Source: Streptomyces caelestis (GTDB lineage: Bacteria; Actinomycetota; Actinomycetes; Streptomycetales; Streptomycetaceae). Taken from it: a DNA stretch of 64,000 nt. How positions within the stretch are numbered: position 1 is the first letter of the stretch; each line of letters starts with the position of its first letter. The stretch is taken from the NCBI RefSeq assembly GCF_014205255.1, contig NZ_JACHNE010000001.1, positions 5,580,001 to 5,644,000 of the forward strand. Reading direction: 5' to 3'. Under the pieces are notes generated by a model that made no database searches, was not told where the DNA came from, and saw only the letters and a list, made by a program, of their open reading frames with translations. The translations under genes and the position numbers were made by a program. This document shows, piece by piece, positions 8,279 to 17,033 of the stretch.

Positions 8279-8621
8279 TCCGTTCCTCAGGGAAGTTGAG
8301 CTGGGTCATGCCGGCCGGGGTCGACGGTGGGGAGGGTCTGCGATGGCGCCGCCCACCGGTACCCGTCCGGCATCGATCCACGCGGCCCCGCTCGTTGGCC
8401 GGCCGGCGGATCGTGACGAGCCGTCCGTGAGCCCGGCCGTCACGGTGAGCCCCGCCCGTGCGGATGCAGGACGGACACGGTCGGCACCGATGACCTCCAC
8501 TCCCTCCGTCACCACCTCGCCTCCGGGTCGATCCCGGAGAAAACCTGGACACGGCCCCCCGGCGGCATCAAGGACCCCAAGTGATCCGTTCGGCAGGGCC
8601 GTTGAGTAGGGTCAGGCCGGA
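8000..8621. repeat. Degenerate tandem duplication of the gene 3' end
   Basis: Copy 1 (about 8000-8316) and copy 2 (about 8349-8621) align from the CCACCGG segment through PLVGRPA, DEPS, SPPGRS and KPGHG to sequence beyond the stop (TCCGTTC..CAGGG..GTTGAG..GGGTCA). The duplication therefore includes both coding tail and 3' flank. Copy 2 has several indels. Confidence 0.75.
8349..8583 (+). pseudogene. Second, decayed copy of the preceding gene's tail
   Basis: Frame 3 reads PLVGRPADRDEPSVSP through TTSPPGRSRRKPGHG, parallel to the preceding gene's end. Two extra bases in the C-run near 8554 then shift it out of the original GG-K-PK stop. There is no start codon with a ribosome site. It is a non-functional product of the tandem duplication. 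Confidence 0.6.
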
Positions 8622-8696
8622 CGGACAGGCTCCGCGCGGAACAACTCCTTGCCCCACCCGCCTTGCGGCGATCACAATGCGCATGACAACTGTGCA

Positions 8697-8723
8697 GGCG
8701 GCCGGAAGATTTCCGGCCGCCTC
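8697..8723. terminator. Perfect 12-bp hairpin upstream of the protease gene
   Basis: AGGCGGCCGGAA and TTCCGGCCGCCT pair perfectly around a GAT loop, ending 21 bp before the protease ATG. It may terminate read-through from the duplicated region or lie in the protease 5' leader; the sequence does not decide between these. Confidence 0.5.
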
Positions 8724-8744
8724 CGTCGCAAGAGGGGACCCCCC

Positions 8745-9668
8745 ATGAGAAAACCTCTCGCAGCCGCGTTCTGCGCCCTGGCGATAGCCGGGGCCGGCGC
8801 GGCTCCCGCGACCGCTGCCGAGGCCGCCCCCACGGGCGTCGGCAAGATCGCGGACACGGGCTCGGCCACGTCCGCCGTGTCGGACGTGGTCACGTCCGCG
8901 GAGCAGACGCTGTCCGGGCTCAACCCGTCGGCCAAGGCCGTGAACCTCGCCGGCACCGTCGCGCTCAGCAACTGCTCCGGTTCCGTCGTCCGCATGCCGG
9001 ACTCCGAGGCCGACGACCCGGCGCTGGTGATGACCAACGGCCACTGCCTGGACAGCGGCTTCCCCGCGCCCGGCGAGGTCCTCGTCGACAAGGCGTCCAG
9101 CCGCACCTTCAGCCTGCTCAACGCCTCCGGCTCGCGCGTCGCCACCCTGCGCGCCGCCAAGCTCGCGTACGGCACGATGACCGACACGGACGTCGCGTTC
9201 TACCAGCTCACCACCACCTACGGGCAGATCAGGAGCTCGTACGGCATCAACCCGCTGACGCTGAACGACAAGCACCCGGTCGCCGGCACCGCCATCAGCA
9301 TCCCCTCCGGCTACTGGAAGCGCGTCTACAGCTGCGACATCGACGGGTTCGCGCACACCCTGAAGGAAGGCGACTGGACCTGGAAGGACTCGGTCCGTTA
9401 CACCTCCGCCTGCAACACCATCGGCGGCACGTCCGGTTCGCCCGTCGTCGACGAGGCCACCGGCAAGGTCGTCGCCGTCAACAACACCGGCAACACGGAC
9501 GGCGAGCGCTGCACGGTGAACAACCCCTGTGAGGTCGACGCGAGCGGCAACGTGACGGTCCGCAAGGGCATCAACTACGGCCAGGAGACCTACCAGATCC
9601 CGGCCTGCTTCGGCATCGACAACAAGCTCGACCTGAGCGCGAGCGGCTGCACCCTGCCCAAGCCGTAA
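8745..9668 (+). CDS. Secreted trypsin-like (S1) serine protease
   Basis: A 307-residue preprotein. The signal peptide covers about residues 1-27 (MRKPLAAAFCALAIAGAGAA, then ATAAEA). The chymotrypsin-fold domain has the triad in order: H100 in MTNGHCLDSG, an Asp near 147-149 in MTDTDVAFYQL and S232 in GGTSGSPVVD. Four cysteines could form two disulfides. It is shorter than proteases with a long propeptide and resembles the small Streptomyces extracellular trypsin-like peptidases. A purine-rich AGAGGGG precedes the ATG. It is monocistronic, convergent with the deacylase operon 30 bp away. Confidence 0.92.
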   Translation: MRKPLAAAFCALAIAGAGAAPATAAEAAPTGVGKIADTGSATSAVSDVVTSAEQTLSGLNPSAKAVNLAGTVALSNCSGSVVRMPDSEADDPALVMTNGHCLDSGFPAPGEVLVDKASSRTFSLLNASGSRVATLRAAKLAYGTMTDTDVAFYQLTTTYGQIRSSYGINPLTLNDKHPVAGTAISIPSGYWKRVYSCDIDGFAHTLKEGDWTWKDSVRYTSACNTIGGTSGSPVVDEATGKVVAVNNTGNTDGERCTVNNPCEVDASGNVTVRKGINYGQETYQIPACFGIDNKLDLSASGCTLPKP

Positions 9669-9698
9669 GGCCAGGGCAGGTCCCCCCGGGTCGGGCGG

Positions 9699-11309
9699 TC
9701 ACGCGGGAGTCCTGCGGACCGCCCGGCCCGCCAGGGCGTCCGTGCGACGCCCGTCCTCGATCACGAACCGCCCGTCGACCAGCACGTACGGGATGCCCGT
9801 CGGGAGCACGCGCGGCTCGGCGAAGCCCGCCCCCGCCGCGACCGTCGCCGGGTCGAAGAGCACCAGGTCGGCGACGTACCTCTCGCGCACCAGGCCCCGG
9901 TCCGGCAGCCGGAGCCGGGCCGCCGGGTGCGAGGTGAGGTGCGCGACGCACTCCTGAAGCGACAGCACCCCCAACTCCCGTACGTAGTGGCCGAGGTAGT
10001 GCGGGAACGTGCCGTAGGCGCGCGGGTGCGGCTTGGCGCCCTGGAGGATGCCGTCCGAGCCGCCGGTGTGCACGCGGTGGCGCATGATCGCCCGGACGTT
10101 CTCCTCGTGGCCGACGTGCTGGAGGATCGTCGGCGCCAGCCGGTCGGCCAGCAGCAGCCCGCGCGCGGTCACCCAGGGGGCCTCGCCCCGCCGGTCGGCC
10201 GACTCCTGGACCGTCCGGCCGACGTAATCGGCCAGCGCCGGATCGCCCACGCCCGAGATCTCGATCGTGTCCCACTCGACGGGCACGCCGTGGCAGCCGT
10301 CCGACCCGGTGACCTCCAGGTCGTGGCGGATCCGCTCGGCCGTCTCCTCGTCCGCCAGCCGCTCGATGACCTGGTCCGGCCCGCCCTCGCTCGCCCAGCT
10401 CGGCAGCAGGGCCGCCAGCGCCGTACAGCCCGGTGTGTAGGGGTACGTGTCGAGGCTGATGTCCGCCCCGGCCGCCAGCGCCTCGTCCAGCAGGGCCAGC
10501 AGCTCGGGCGCCCGGCCTTCGTTCACGTCGAAGTTCATGGTGGCGTGGGCGAGATGCAGGGGGCAGCCCGCCTCCCGGGTCAGCGCGACCATCTCCCGGT
10601 ACGCCTCCAGGGCGCCCGCGCCGTAGGAGCGGTGGTGCGGGCAGTAGTAGCCGCCGTACGACGCCACCACGCGGCACAGCTCGGTCAGTTCGGCGTCCTG
10701 CGCGTACATGCCGGGCGTGTACGTCAGCCCCGACGACATGCCGACGGCGCCCTGCTCCATGCCCTCGGCGACCACCTGCCGCATCCGGTCCAGCTCTTGT
10801 GGGGCGGCCTCCCGGTCCTCCCAGCCGACGGCGAGCGCGCGGACCGTGCCCTGGGGGATGAGATAGGCCGCGTTCACGGCGATCCCGCGGTCGAGGCGGT
10901 CGAGGTACTCGCCGACCGTCCGCCAGGCGAAGTCGATGTCGTCGCCGGAGCCGTTCCACCCGGCGATCGCCCGGCGCACCTCGCCGAGCGTACGGTCGTC
11001 GACCGGCGCGTACGACAGCCCGTCCTGGCCGATGACCTCCAGCGTGACGCCCTGCGCGGCCTTGGCGCTGTGGTCGGGGTCGCGCAGCAGGGCCAGGTCG
11101 CTGTGGGCATGCATGTCGACGAAGCCGGGGGACAGGACCAGACCCTCGGCGTCCAGCTCCCGGCGCGCCTTCGGCCGCTGGCAGCCGGCCGCCGCGGCCT
11201 CCTTGACGATGGACACGATCCGGCCGCCGTCGACCACGACATCGGCCCGGTAGGAGTCCGCGCCGGAGCCGTCGACGACGTCGGCGTCCCGGATGACCAG
11301 CTCTTCCAT
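9699..11309 (-). CDS. N-acyl-D-amino-acid deacylase (D-aminoacylase)
   Basis: A 536-residue amidohydrolase-fold enzyme that hydrolyses N-acyl-D-amino acids to D-amino acid and carboxylate. The metal-binding H67-x-H69 lies in GFVDMHAHSDLALL, with further ligands in CPHHRSYGAG and LHLAHATMNFD, and the D-acylase signature near 395-420 (HVGHEENVRAIM, then VHTGGSDGILQGAKPHPR). The length is normal. The start is set by TAGGAGG. It lies 13 bp downstream of the deaminase gene in the same direction, so the two are probably co-transcribed and feed D-amino acids from acylated precursors into catabolism. Confidence 0.93.
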   Translation of the reverse strand: MEELVIRDADVVDGSGADSYRADVVVDGGRIVSIVKEAAAAGCQRPKARRELDAEGLVLSPGFVDMHAHSDLALLRDPDHSAKAAQGVTLEVIGQDGLSYAPVDDRTLGEVRRAIAGWNGSGDDIDFAWRTVGEYLDRLDRGIAVNAAYLIPQGTVRALAVGWEDREAAPQELDRMRQVVAEGMEQGAVGMSSGLTYTPGMYAQDAELTELCRVVASYGGYYCPHHRSYGAGALEAYREMVALTREAGCPLHLAHATMNFDVNEGRAPELLALLDEALAAGADISLDTYPYTPGCTALAALLPSWASEGGPDQVIERLADEETAERIRHDLEVTGSDGCHGVPVEWDTIEISGVGDPALADYVGRTVQESADRRGEAPWVTARGLLLADRLAPTILQHVGHEENVRAIMRHRVHTGGSDGILQGAKPHPRAYGTFPHYLGHYVRELGVLSLQECVAHLTSHPAARLRLPDRGLVRERYVADLVLFDPATVAAGAGFAEPRVLPTGIPYVLVDGRFVIEDGRRTDALAGRAVRRTPA

Positions 11310-11322
11310 CGCTTCCCGCCTC

Positions 11323-12600
11323 CTAGAAGAACGTACGGACGTAGTCGACGACCGTGCCGTCCGCCTCGGCGACCGGGATCAGCGGCCACTTGTCGAACGA
11401 CGTGCACGGATGGGACAGACCCAGACCGACCCAGTCACCCACCTCCAGACCCGCCTCCGGCGTGGTGCTCAGCCAGGCGTGCTGGTCGGACAGGGCCGTC
11501 ACCGACACGCCGGTCGCCGGGCGCTCGGCGCCGTCCCGGCGGATCACCTGGGCGAAGGGCAGGCCGAGGTCGTAGGCCGCGTCCCGCTTGCCCGCGTTGA
11601 CGAAGGCCTGCTCGGCCGAGGGCCGCGACACCACCTGCGTCCACAGCCGGAACGCCGGCTCCAGGGCGCCCTCCTCGGGCACCCGGTTGAACGGGGTCAG
11701 CTTGCGGTAGTGGCCGTCGTCGTGCGAGACGTAGGCGCCCGAGCGCAGCAGCTTCAGGACCGGGAGGGAGAGTTCAGGGATCTCCGAGAACACGTCGGCG
11801 ACCGCGTCGAACCAGGCGCTGCCGCCCGCGCTGACGACGATCTCGTCCGCACCGGAGAACCGTCCGGCCTTGTCGAAGCCGGCGGCCAGCGCGACCAGCC
11901 GCCGCAGCCACGCCGTGACCCGCTCCGGGTCCGCCTTCGGCACCTCGCCCTCGTAGCCCGCGACGCCGACGAGCCGCAGGGTCCGCGTGCCCGCCACCGC
12001 GTCCGCGACCGCCGCGCACTCCGCCTCCGTACGCACCCCGGTACGGGCGCCCTCCCCGGCCGCGAGTTCGACGACGACGTCCAGCGGGCGCCGGGCACCG
12101 CGCAGCGCGGCGTCCATCAGCTCCACCCCGCGCACCGAGTCGACGTAAGCGACGAAGCGGAACTCCGGGTCGGCGTCGAGCTCGGCGGAGATCCAGCGCA
12201 GGGCCGCCGGGTCGACCAGCTCGTTCGCCAGGAACACGCGCCGGGTCCCGAACGCGCGCGCCACCCGCACCTGATGCGGCACCGCCAGCGTGATGCCCCA
12301 CGCCCCGTGCTCGATCTGCCGCTGGAAGAGCTGCGGCGCCATGGAGGTCTTGCCGTGCGGCGCGAAGGCCAGGCCGTGCCGGTCCGCGTAGGTCTCCATG
12401 AGCCGCAGGTTGTGCTCCAGGCGCTCGGCGGACAGCGCGAGCACGGGCGTGGGGAAGCCGCCGGTGAACAGGTTCCGGCGCTGGGCGGCCAGTTCGCCCA
12501 CGGTCAGGCCGTCGGCGTCCGGCGGGAGGCCCTTGAAGCGGTGGTCGACGCGTTCGGCGGCGAGCCGGGCGAGGGACTCGGCGGCGGTAACGGCTGTCAT
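11323..12600 (-). CDS. PLP-dependent amino acid deaminase (D-threonine aldolase / D-serine dehydratase-like)
   Basis: A 425-residue fold-type III PLP enzyme. The N-terminal alanine-racemase-like barrel carries the PLP lysine K84 in FAPHGKTSMAPQLF; the C-terminal D-serine dehydratase-like domain holds the metal site near the end, in LGLSHPCTSFDKW. Members remove the amino group or cleave D-amino acids (D-Ser, D-Thr and relatives). GGGAGG precedes the ATG. With the deacylase, a RidA protein (which clears the 2-aminoacrylate that such enzymes release) and an IclR regulator, the context supports D-amino-acid catabolism. The exact substrate is unknown. Confidence 0.88.
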   Translation of the reverse strand: MTAVTAAESLARLAAERVDHRFKGLPPDADGLTVGELAAQRRNLFTGGFPTPVLALSAERLEHNLRLMETYADRHGLAFAPHGKTSMAPQLFQRQIEHGAWGITLAVPHQVRVARAFGTRRVFLANELVDPAALRWISAELDADPEFRFVAYVDSVRGVELMDAALRGARRPLDVVVELAAGEGARTGVRTEAECAAVADAVAGTRTLRLVGVAGYEGEVPKADPERVTAWLRRLVALAAGFDKAGRFSGADEIVVSAGGSAWFDAVADVFSEIPELSLPVLKLLRSGAYVSHDDGHYRKLTPFNRVPEEGALEPAFRLWTQVVSRPSAEQAFVNAGKRDAAYDLGLPFAQVIRRDGAERPATGVSVTALSDQHAWLSTTPEAGLEVGDWVGLGLSHPCTSFDKWPLIPVAEADGTVVDYVRTFF

Positions 12601-12617
12601 GGAGCCTCCCTGATCAG

Positions 12618-12650
12618 GTCTGTTGCAACACCTGCAACGTTCATTGCGTA
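12618..12650. promoter_or_regulatory. Candidate IclR operator upstream of the deaminase operon
   Basis: TTGCAACACCTGCAAC followed by GTTCATTGCG gives two TGCAAC direct repeats 8 bp apart and a TGCAA-N6-TTGCG inverted repeat, 20-50 bp upstream of the deaminase ATG. A role as operator for the nearby IclR protein is inferred from position. Confidence 0.45.
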
Positions 12651-12744
12651 TGACGATCGACGCTGTCCAACATCTCGGCCATCCGGGGCAACGAAAGCGG
12701 CAGCGCGCGCCGCCCCCGCCGAGCAGCCAGGAGCTACGACCATC

Positions 12745-13533
12745 GTGACCCCCACCGGATCCTGCAACGCCCCCGACGTCGTGGACGTCGTCGCGCTCGG
12801 CTCTACTTCCGCACCGCCGGGGACCGGGCCACCGACGCGCACGAGGTGGCGTACTACCGGGCCGGATCGGCGGCCTCGGCCATGTCGTCCGGGACCTGGA
12901 CCTGGACCTGGACGCGGTCCGCGCCGGCCGCGTGCTGCACCTGTCCGGGATCACGGCCGCGCTGTCCGGGACCTGCCTGGACCTGATGCGCGAGCTGACC
13001 GCGCGCCGGCCCGGCCGCCCCTGGTCTCCTTCGACGTCAACCACCGGCCCGGACTGTGGTGCGGCACGGACGCGCCGGAGGTGCTGCGGGACCTCGCGCG
13101 GGGCGCGGACCTCGTGTGCGTCGGGCAGGACGAGGCCTGGGGGCTGCGCGGCGCCCAGGCCGTCCGCGCAGCCCTCCCGGAACCCGGGGTGCTGGTCGTG
13201 GAGCAGGGCGCCGCGGGAGCCACCGTCTTCGAGCAGCGGGACGTCACCTTCGTGCCCGCCCCGCGGATCGACGTCGGCGCCGCCGTCGGCGCCTTCGCCG
13301 CCGGGTTCCTCTCCGCCACCCTGCGCGGACTGCCCGTCCGGGACCGGCTGCGGCACGGGCACCTGCTGGCCGCCGCCGCCCTCACCGCCCCCGGCGACCT
13401 CGCCGCGCCGCCCGCGCGGGAGCACGCCGACCGCCTCGCCGCCCTGGACGACGCCGCATGGGGGAGACTGCGACTCGGCCCGGGCTGGACCGATGACACA
13501 CAGCGGGCCCCCGAGGAGGTACGTACGCCATGA
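12745..13533 (+). pseudogene. PfkB-family (2-keto-3-deoxygluconate kinase-like) sugar kinase, disrupted
   Basis: The GTG start with AGGAG opens with DVVDVVALG, then jumps straight into YFRTAGDRATDAHEVAYYR in another frame, so about 70 codons including the substrate-binding GGAE/N region are deleted. The frame shifts again near 12885 (to HLSGITAALSGTCLDL) and near 13015 (to SFDVNHRPGLW). The C-terminal half is readable, but the catalytic GAGD motif has become VGAAVGAFAAG and lacks the Asp. The gene cannot make an active kinase. Its stop overlaps the IclR ATG, preserving the old operon order kinase-iclR-ridA. Confidence 0.85.
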
Positions 13534-14291
13534 GCCAGACCGTCGACCGCGCGCTCAGCATCCTGCCGCTGCTCGCCGAGGGTCCCGCCGACCTGGGGCA
13601 GGTCGCCGACCGCCTCGGCGTGCACAAGTCCACGGCCCTGCGCCTGCTGCGCACCCTCCACGAGCACGGCCTCGTCTACCGCCAGTCCGACCAGCGCTAC
13701 CGCCTCGGCGCCCTCCTCTTCGCCCTCGCCCAGGAGGCGATGGAGAACCTCGACGTCCGCGAGATCGCCTATCCGCACCTGGTCCGCCTCAACGAGAGCT
13801 GCGGACACACCGTGCACCTCGCCGTGTACGAGGAGAACGAGGTCCTCTACATCGACAAGGTCGAGAGCCGCTCCCCGGTGCGGATGTACTCCCGCATCGG
13901 CAAGCCCGTCGCCATCACCGTCGCCGCGGTCGCGAAGCTGCTCCTGGCCGACCTGCCCGAGCACGAGCGGCGGGCGGTCGCGGAGAAGCTCGACTACCCC
14001 GCGTACACGGCCCGTTCGACACCCGACGCCACCGCGTTCCTGCGCGAGCTGGAGAAGGTGCGCGAACAGGGCTGGGCCACCGACCTCGGCGGCCACGAGG
14101 AGTCCATCAACTGCGTCGCGGCGCCCATCCGCGGCGCCGACGGCCGGGTCGTCGCCGCGATGTCGGTGTCCGCGCCGAACGTCGTCGTCACCGCCGACGA
14201 ACTCCTCACCCTCCTGCCGCTGGTGCGCCGTACGGCGGACGCCATCAGCGGCGAGTACTCCGGCAGAACACCAGTGAAGGGCACCGAATGA
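13530..14291 (+). CDS. IclR family transcriptional regulator
   Basis: 253 residues. An N-terminal winged helix spans residues 4-65 (ADLGQVADRLGVHKSTALRL), and the C-terminal IclR effector domain runs from about 75 to 245 with the ligand-pocket segment GHEESINCVAAPIRGADG. The ATG overlaps the stop of the broken kinase, and its own stop overlaps the ridA ATG (ATGA), so translation is coupled. Likely target: the divergent deaminase/deacylase operon through the TGCAAC repeats. The effector may be a keto acid, as in KDG-type IclR proteins, but this is not visible in the sequence. Confidence 0.92.
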   Translation: MSQTVDRALSILPLLAEGPADLGQVADRLGVHKSTALRLLRTLHEHGLVYRQSDQRYRLGALLFALAQEAMENLDVREIAYPHLVRLNESCGHTVHLAVYEENEVLYIDKVESRSPVRMYSRIGKPVAITVAAVAKLLLADLPEHERRAVAEKLDYPAYTARSTPDATAFLRELEKVREQGWATDLGGHEESINCVAAPIRGADGRVVAAMSVSAPNVVVTADELLTLLPLVRRTADAISGEYSGRTPVKGTE

Positions 14292-14698
14292 CGGACAAGA
14301 CCGCACTCACCCCCAAGACCCACACCACCCCGCCGGCGAAGTTCTCGCACGGTGTGAAGAAGGGCAACATCCTCCAGGTGGCCGGCCAGGTCGGCTTCCT
14401 GCCCGCGGAGGAGGGCAAGCCGCCCACGCCCGCCGGCCCGACCCTGCGCGAGCAGACCCTCCAGACCCTGGCCAACGTCAGGGCCATCCTTCAGGAGGGC
14501 GGCGCCGGCTGGGACGACGCGATGATGATCCGCGTCTACCTCACCGACGTGGCCCACTTCGCCGAGTTCAACGAGATCTACGACGCGTACTTCGAGGAGC
14601 AGGGCCTGACCCAGCCGCCCGCCGCGCGCACGACGGTCTACGTCGGCCTGCCCGCGGGCCTCCTCGTCGAGATCGACGCGCTGGCCGTCCTCGGCTGA
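14288..14698 (+). CDS. RidA family protein
   Basis: 136 residues with the YjgF/YER057c/UK114 trimeric fold. Conserved segments include GNILQVAGQVGF, TLQTLANVRAIL, the helix VAHFAEFNEIYDAYF and the active-site arginine in PPAARTTVYVGLP. RidA hydrolyses reactive enamine/imine products of PLP dehydratases, which fits its position beside a D-serine-dehydratase-like deaminase. It starts inside the iclR stop codon. It could instead be a non-RidA subgroup member with another imine substrate. Confidence 0.9.
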   Translation: MTDKTALTPKTHTTPPAKFSHGVKKGNILQVAGQVGFLPAEEGKPPTPAGPTLREQTLQTLANVRAILQEGGAGWDDAMMIRVYLTDVAHFAEFNEIYDAYFEEQGLTQPPAARTTVYVGLPAGLLVEIDALAVLG

Positions 14699-14814
14699 CC
14701 CACCCCCACCCCGCCGTCCGCTCTCCGCGTAGTGGCCGGGTGTGGAGCGTCTTCGTGTAACGATGCGGGGGCTGGCTGTGTGCGGCACAGGTTCGTCGAC
14801 CATACTGCTCCGCT

Positions 14815-15330
14815 GTGGAGCAGCGCATAGGTTCGAGCAGCCAGCCCCTGGAGGGCGCCGGATTCGACCCGGCCTTCATCCCCGGGCTCACGTCACCCGC
14901 GTCCGGCCGCACGGAGGACGACGGGCCGGAGAAGGAGCCTGAGGTCGCCGAGGCCGAGGAAGCCGAGGATGCCGCCCCCGAGCGGGCGGAGACGGCGGAG
15001 ACGGCGGAGACCTCCCCCTCCGAACCGGAGGAGGCCGATGTCGACGGCCCCGTCTTCGAGGCGTCCGACCGCCGCGCGCGGATGGTCGCCGACCACAGAG
15101 GCGTACACCTGTCCCTGGACGACCAGGAATGCGAGTTCCGCTGGGACGAGATCGGGGCGGTCGAGACGGAGACCGCCCGCTTCGGCAAGCGCTACACCGT
15201 CACCGTCCACACCCCTGACCGGCGCTGGTACCCGATCGAGATCGAAGCGCCGGCCAGGAGCCACTTCAAGGAGTGGGACGAACAGTTGGACGCGGTCCTC
15301 GACGCCTACTTCGAGGAAGACGCCGGCTGA
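14815..15330 (+). CDS. Conserved hypothetical protein with acidic linker
   Basis: 171 residues. The first ~35 residues are polar, then comes an Ala/Glu-rich acidic linker (residues 38-75), then a compact C-terminal domain of ~95 residues (RARMVADHRGVHLSLDDQEC, YTVTVHTPDRRWYPIEIE) that looks like a small beta-rich fold. No signal peptide or membrane helix. A CATACT -10-like box ends eight bases before the GTG and no ribosome site is present, so the mRNA is probably leaderless. The function is unknown. Confidence 0.78.
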   Translation: MEQRIGSSSQPLEGAGFDPAFIPGLTSPASGRTEDDGPEKEPEVAEAEEAEDAAPERAETAETAETSPSEPEEADVDGPVFEASDRRARMVADHRGVHLSLDDQECEFRWDEIGAVETETARFGKRYTVTVHTPDRRWYPIEIEAPARSHFKEWDEQLDAVLDAYFEEDAG

Positions 15331-15339
15331 GAAGCGCGC

Positions 15340-16692
15340 CTAGCCGCAGTACTGGCTTTCCTTTCCGATCGACCGGTACATGCAGTCGGCGTTCTCCAGC
15401 AGTTGCAACACCGCGTCCCGGTTACGGGAGGTCTCCCGCTCGATCACCTCGTCGGGCGGGTAGAACCCGCCACCGCCGGACCTCGGATACATTTCGAAGG
15501 TGTAGCCGAAGATCTTGTGCGTGCCCCAGAGGTAGTCGTCGATCGACCCGTCCGTGATGTACAGGTCGCTGGCCTGCTCCGCCGTGTACCCGTTGCTCGC
15601 GGCCATCTTCTGCCCGACCGCCTTGAACGCCGCGTTGTCGTCCGCGGTCATCCCGGTGGCCGTGTCGGAGTACGTGTAGCCGAACGGCCACAGCACCAGC
15701 TCGCTGTAGGTGTGGAAGTCGATGCCGGCCTTGATCTGCTGCACCCCGCCGACGACCCGGCTGCGCACGAAGTCGGCGACGACCTTGACCTCGGGCGCGG
15801 ACTCGGGCGCGGAGCCCCGGTAGGTGTCGGATGACGTCGAGCCGGAGGAGCCGCCGCAGCAGCCCCAGCGGTAGTTCCAGTTGCGGTTGAGGTCCGTACC
15901 GACGTACGAACTGCCGCTGTTGGGCTGGCGGTTCTTGCGCCACGAGCGGTACGACCCGGTCGCGATGTCGTACTCGCCGCCGTCCGGGTTGATGTCCGGG
16001 ACGATCCAGATCTCACGGCTGTTCACCAGGCCGGTGACGCGTGAGTCGGAGCCGTAGTCGGAGGTCAGCTCGCGCAGCAGGTAGAGCGCCATCTCGACGG
16101 TGAGGTGCTCACGGGCGTGCTGGTGGTGCGTGAACAGCACTTCCGGCTCGGACTCGTCGCTGCCCACGTTGTCGCTGATCTTGACGGCGACGATGTTCCG
16201 GCCCTGGTACGACTTGCCGATCACACGCTGGCTGGCGATGGAGGGGTTGGCCGAGACGATCGAGTTGATCTCGCTCGTCATCTCCGCGTAGTTGTGGTAG
16301 CGCGAGTCGGCGGACGGGAAGTCGTGGATCCGGATGTCGTCCTCGCCGGCGGACCGGTCGGGCACCGCGCCGAGCGGGGTGACCTCGTAGCCCAGCGCGC
16401 GCAGCTTCTTGATCTGGTCCGCGCGTCCGGAGACGACGACACCGTGGCCGTGGGCCTCGTCCACGGTCACGCCGGTGCGCTGAAGTGCCGTGCGGTCCTT
16501 GGCCGTCGAGTGCATGTGGATCTCGTACTGCCGGACGTCGTCGGCCGACGGGGCCGCCTTGCGGGCGCTGTCGGCGGTGGCGTCGGTCGTCGTCGCGGAG
16601 AGGGGTGCCGCGAGGGCGAGTGCGAGGAGGGCGGCGAGGGCGGCGGTGCGTCTTCCGGTGCGGGCACCGGAGCCTCGTATGCGGAGTCGCAT
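15340..16692 (-). CDS. Secreted M14 zinc carboxypeptidase
   Basis: A 450-residue preproprotein. A Sec-type signal peptide (RRTAALAALLALALAAPLSA) spans about residues 15-33, followed by a propeptide to ~115 and the M14 catalytic domain to the end. Zinc ligands are H192 and E195 in HHQHAREHLT and H327 in GIDFHTYSEL. Substrate-binding N269/R270 lie in GTDLNRNWNYRWG, and the catalytic glutamate is E400 in YTFEMYP. It removes C-terminal amino acids from extracellular peptides. AAGGAG stands five bases before the ATG. Its neighbours are unrelated, so it is probably monocistronic. Confidence 0.94.
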   Translation of the reverse strand: MRLRIRGSGARTGRRTAALAALLALALAAPLSATTTDATADSARKAAPSADDVRQYEIHMHSTAKDRTALQRTGVTVDEAHGHGVVVSGRADQIKKLRALGYEVTPLGAVPDRSAGEDDIRIHDFPSADSRYHNYAEMTSEINSIVSANPSIASQRVIGKSYQGRNIVAVKISDNVGSDESEPEVLFTHHQHAREHLTVEMALYLLRELTSDYGSDSRVTGLVNSREIWIVPDINPDGGEYDIATGSYRSWRKNRQPNSGSSYVGTDLNRNWNYRWGCCGGSSGSTSSDTYRGSAPESAPEVKVVADFVRSRVVGGVQQIKAGIDFHTYSELVLWPFGYTYSDTATGMTADDNAAFKAVGQKMAASNGYTAEQASDLYITDGSIDDYLWGTHKIFGYTFEMYPRSGGGGFYPPDEVIERETSRNRDAVLQLLENADCMYRSIGKESQYCG

Positions 16693-17033
16693 GAAATCTC
16701 CTTGTGGGAGGTGGGGTTGTTCCGTGCGACGTACGTGTGCGGGTGGCGCACATCGTTCTGCTAATGGCATGAGCAGGTCAAGACTGAAAGCGGACGCGCA
16801 GTGTACGCGTGCGGCCCGGCGGGCGAGCTGTCCCGGCCGAAGTCCACCCATGGGGGTGACCCGAGCGTGCATATATGTACGCAACGGGGAAGAGTTGGGG
16901 TCCGCGCTGGGCCTGTCCGGCACATCCCCGTCGTCCGCCCGGACGTCGCGGAGCAGGCGGGGATTGCCAGACAGGCCCCAGGGGAGCCGGAGTGTCCGGA
17001 TCCTCGGACCACACCCCAGAGGACTGGCTGATC
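16693..17033. other. Intergenic region with an 18-bp near-palindrome
   Basis: GCGTGCATATATGTACGC at 16865-16882 is symmetric at 16 of 18 positions and is A+T-rich in its centre. It lies between the carboxypeptidase gene and the LuxR-like remnant and may be an operator. No gene is supportable in the rest of the 341 bp. Confidence 0.45.

Noticed and set aside
9927..11600. 557-residue plus-strand frame across the deacylase operon
   Set aside because: Shadow of the deacylase and deaminase genes; low-complexity Arg/Gln/His sequence.
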